From Shimia sp. CNT1-13L.2 (GTDB lineage: Bacteria; Pseudomonadota; Alphaproteobacteria; Rhodobacterales; Rhodobacteraceae): a DNA stretch of 64,000 nucleotides. Of the stretch, positions 62,350 to 64,000 are shown in pieces. The position numbers were made by a program, and so were the translations under genes. The notes under the pieces are model-generated. The model made no database searches. It was given only the letters and a program-made list of their open reading frames with translations, and had not been told where the DNA came from. The stretch covers positions 62,001 to 126,000 of the forward strand of contig NZ_JANDJO010000006.1 in the NCBI RefSeq assembly GCF_024331145.1, in the 5' to 3' direction. Within the stretch, counting starts at the first letter, position 1, and every line of letters starts with the position of its first letter.

Positions 62350-64000
62350 ATGTCCAAGGGTAACGTGTCAAAGTCGCTGGTCTGGATCCTCATGGCCATG
62401 CTCATTTTCGGGCTGGGTGGATTTGGCATCACCAACCTTGGCGGATCGGTCCAGAGCGTCGGGTCTGTCGGCAGCAAGGATCTGGACATCAATGAATATG
62501 CCCGCGCCATGCAGGAAGAGCTGCGCGCACTGGAAGCACAGGCCGGACGCCAGATCCCCTTTGCCGAAGCACAGGCAGCCGGATTTGACCGTCTCGTGCT
62601 CGGCCGCCTTGTGGTGTCGCGCGCGATGGACGCCGAGACCGAACGGATGGGCGTGTCGATCGGTGATGAACGCCTGCGCAGCGAACTTGTGAACATTTCC
62701 GCCTTCAAGCGTCCCGATGGGTCTTTTGATCGCGAAGCCTATAGCTATGCGCTCGACCAGACGGGCCTCAACGAATCCGATTTCGAAGACAGCATCCGCG
62801 AAGACAGCGCCCGTGGCCTGCTTCAGGCGGCCATCGTTTCCGGTGTCGCCATGCCGGAAGTCTATGCCACTACGCTTCTGAACTTCCTTGGCGAACAGCG
62901 TAACGTCACGCTGGCCCGCATTGAGGAAGGCGACCTCGCCTATCCGGTTGCCGCGCCGAGTGATGCCGATCTGCGCGCCTTCTACGACGCAAACATCGAT
63001 CGCTTCACCCGTCCGGCCACCCGCGACATCACCTATGCTTGGCTGACGCCCGCCATGCTGATCGACAGCGTCGAGATCGACGAAGAGGCGCTGAAGGCGC
63101 TTTACGAAGAACGTGACGCCGAGTTCAACCAGCCCGAGCGCCGCCTTGTGGAACGCCTCGCCTTTGCCGATGAGGCCGCTGCACTGGACGCCTTCAAACG
63201 CCTGAACCTTGGCGAAACCACCTTCGAGGGTCTCGTGGCAGAGCGCGGCCTTGAACTGTCCGACACCGACATGGGCGATGTCTCGGCCGCCGAACTGGGC
63301 GCTGCTGCGGATGCCGTGTTCGCAACCGGCCCAGGCCTGATCGCTGGCCCTGCCCCGTCGAGCCTTGGCCCGGCCCTGTTCCGCGTCAACGGTGTCCTGC
63401 CCGCACGTTCGACCAGCTTTGAAGACGCGCTGCCGCAGCTGCGCGAAGAGCTGGCCGCCGAGCGCGGACGCCGCGTGATCGACGCCCAGATCAACGACAT
63501 CGACGACCTTCTGGCCGCCGGTGCGACACTTGAGGAACTGGCCGCCGAAACCGACATGCAGCTTGGCAACATCGGCTTCCACGCCGACATCTACGGCTCG
63601 ATCGCCGGTTACGAAAGCTTCCGCGCGATTGCGCAAACCGTCACCGAAAGCGACTTCCCGCAGATCGAGAACCTCGAAGACGGCGGCGTGTTCGCCCTGC
63701 GTCTTGACGGTGAAACCCCTGCGGCACCGGCCCCGTTCGACGAGGTCAAGGACGCCGTGGCCGAAGCCTGGAAAACCCAGGCCACCGTTGACCGCCTGCA
63801 AGCCATGGCCGACGGCATGTTGCCCGCACTCAAGGGCGCCGCAGACTGGAGCGCCTTCGCCCTGACGCCCCGCACCGAGGTCGACATCATCCGCAACGGC
63901 TTTGTCGCGGACGTTCCTGCCGATTTCATCCCGCAGGTGTTCGACATGAACAAAGGCGACGTGATTGCGATTGCGCATGACAACAGCCTGCTGATCGTGC
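62350..64000 (+). CDS. Peptidyl-prolyl isomerase/foldase, PpiD/SurA_N-type (partial)
   Basis: At least 550 residues with no stop before the right edge. An N-terminal membrane anchor (VWILMAMLIFGLGGFGI, about 10-26) is followed by a SurA_N_3-type helical chaperone region (EYARAMQEELRALEAQ, then GFDRLVLGRLVVSRAMDAET). A parvulin-like region lies at about 240-350 (PATRDITYAWLTPAML, then PERRLVERLAFADEAAALDA). This order matches PpiD, an inner-membrane periplasmic chaperone of outer-membrane-protein folding. Catalytic residues of the parvulin domain are not clearly conserved, as in many PpiD proteins. The ATG at 62350 follows GGGAAAG. Confidence 0.88.
   Translation, partial: MSKGNVSKSLVWILMAMLIFGLGGFGITNLGGSVQSVGSVGSKDLDINEYARAMQEELRALEAQAGRQIPFAEAQAAGFDRLVLGRLVVSRAMDAETERMGVSIGDERLRSELVNISAFKRPDGSFDREAYSYALDQTGLNESDFEDSIREDSARGLLQAAIVSGVAMPEVYATTLLNFLGEQRNVTLARIEEGDLAYPVAAPSDADLRAFYDANIDRFTRPATRDITYAWLTPAMLIDSVEIDEEALKALYEERDAEFNQPERRLVERLAFADEAAALDAFKRLNLGETTFEGLVAERGLELSDTDMGDVSAAELGAAADAVFATGPGLIAGPAPSSLGPALFRVNGVLPARSTSFEDALPQLREELAAERGRRVIDAQINDIDDLLAAGATLEELAAETDMQLGNIGFHADIYGSIAGYESFRAIAQTVTESDFPQIENLEDGGVFALRLDGETPAAPAPFDEVKDAVAEAWKTQATVDRLQAMADGMLPALKGAADWSAFALTPRTEVDIIRNGFVADVPADFIPQVFDMNKGDVIAIAHDNSLLIV

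Noticed and set aside
62368-63978. 536-codon minus-strand frame at the right edge
   Set aside because: The plus-strand frame from 62350 has a membrane anchor and PpiD features and runs uninterrupted to the edge; the minus frame is its shadow.

Overview
The window looks like a chromosomal segment of a marine alphaproteobacterium of the Rhodobacteraceae (Roseobacter group). The evidence is the high GC content, a B12-dependent ribonucleotide reductase (NrdJ) with NrdR-type boxes, a Fur/Mur-type regulator without the CxxC zinc site, two FAD-GcvT (dimethylglycine dehydrogenase-like) oxidoreductases, a non-pyrrolysine MttB homologue, an arginase/CtlX/ornithine cyclodeaminase operon, TRAP transport, and RTX and Hint-domain proteins. 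I see no prophage, CRISPR array, insertion sequence or rRNA operon. Most of the window is ordinary chromosome with short operons.

Layout. 1-10 kb: tail of an iron-type ABC binding protein, a LysR regulator divergent from an HD-domain enzyme, nucleoside hydrolase-GNAT-SelO, a DMT exporter, CPA1 antiporter-PhzF, a DEAD-box helicase and a Fur/Mur regulator. 10-18 kb: two paralogous FAD-GcvT oxidoreductases flanking an acidic surface protein and a YceI protein, then a MobA-like nucleotidyltransferase and a Hint protein. 18-23 kb: RND efflux pair and tRNA-Leu. 23-27 kb: a TRAP operon that contains a PhzS-like flavin monooxygenase. 27-32 kb: YqaA-DsbB, then Lrp divergent from arginase-ctlX-ocd. 32-36 kb: SbtA-type bicarbonate transporter divergent from an OxyR-like regulator, then a LysR regulator divergent from an acyl-CoA dehydrogenase. 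36-46 kb: HNH protein, outer-membrane barrel, esterase-AlkA, MFS transporter, and cysS-cimA-phytoene synthase-like genes. 46-51 kb: a compact SoxR unit (VOC protein and DMT exporter), an AruH-like aminotransferase and mttB-like gene, and an RTX protein. 52-64 kb: nrdJ, tRNA-Pro, DUF192-Csp, pdxH, fabI-lysE-gpt, an aminotransferase, and the start of a PpiD-like foldase that runs off the right edge.

The FAD-GcvT enzymes and the MttB homologue point to methylated-amine or glycine-betaine C1 metabolism. Arginase, CtlX and OCD form an arginine/citrulline-to-proline route, and an AruH-like aminotransferase lies elsewhere in the window. SoxR, its 19-bp-spacer promoter and the VOC-EamA pair form a self-contained response to redox-active compounds.

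The most unusual signals are these: (i) a dispersed two-hairpin intergenic element present three times, with arms that differ in sequence but stay complementary; (ii) an OxyR-like regulator without the peroxide-sensing cysteines, next to sbtA and a complete OxyR-spaced operator; (iii) a cysS whose 3' third has much lower GC than its 5' part; (iv) nested, mutually exclusive inverted repeats and a small bridging ORF in the cimA leader; (v) a Shine-Dalgarno-led mini-ORF and an 11-bp-arm inverted repeat in front of the mttB homologue; (vi) an HD-domain protein that may be a diiron oxygenase rather than a hydrolase.
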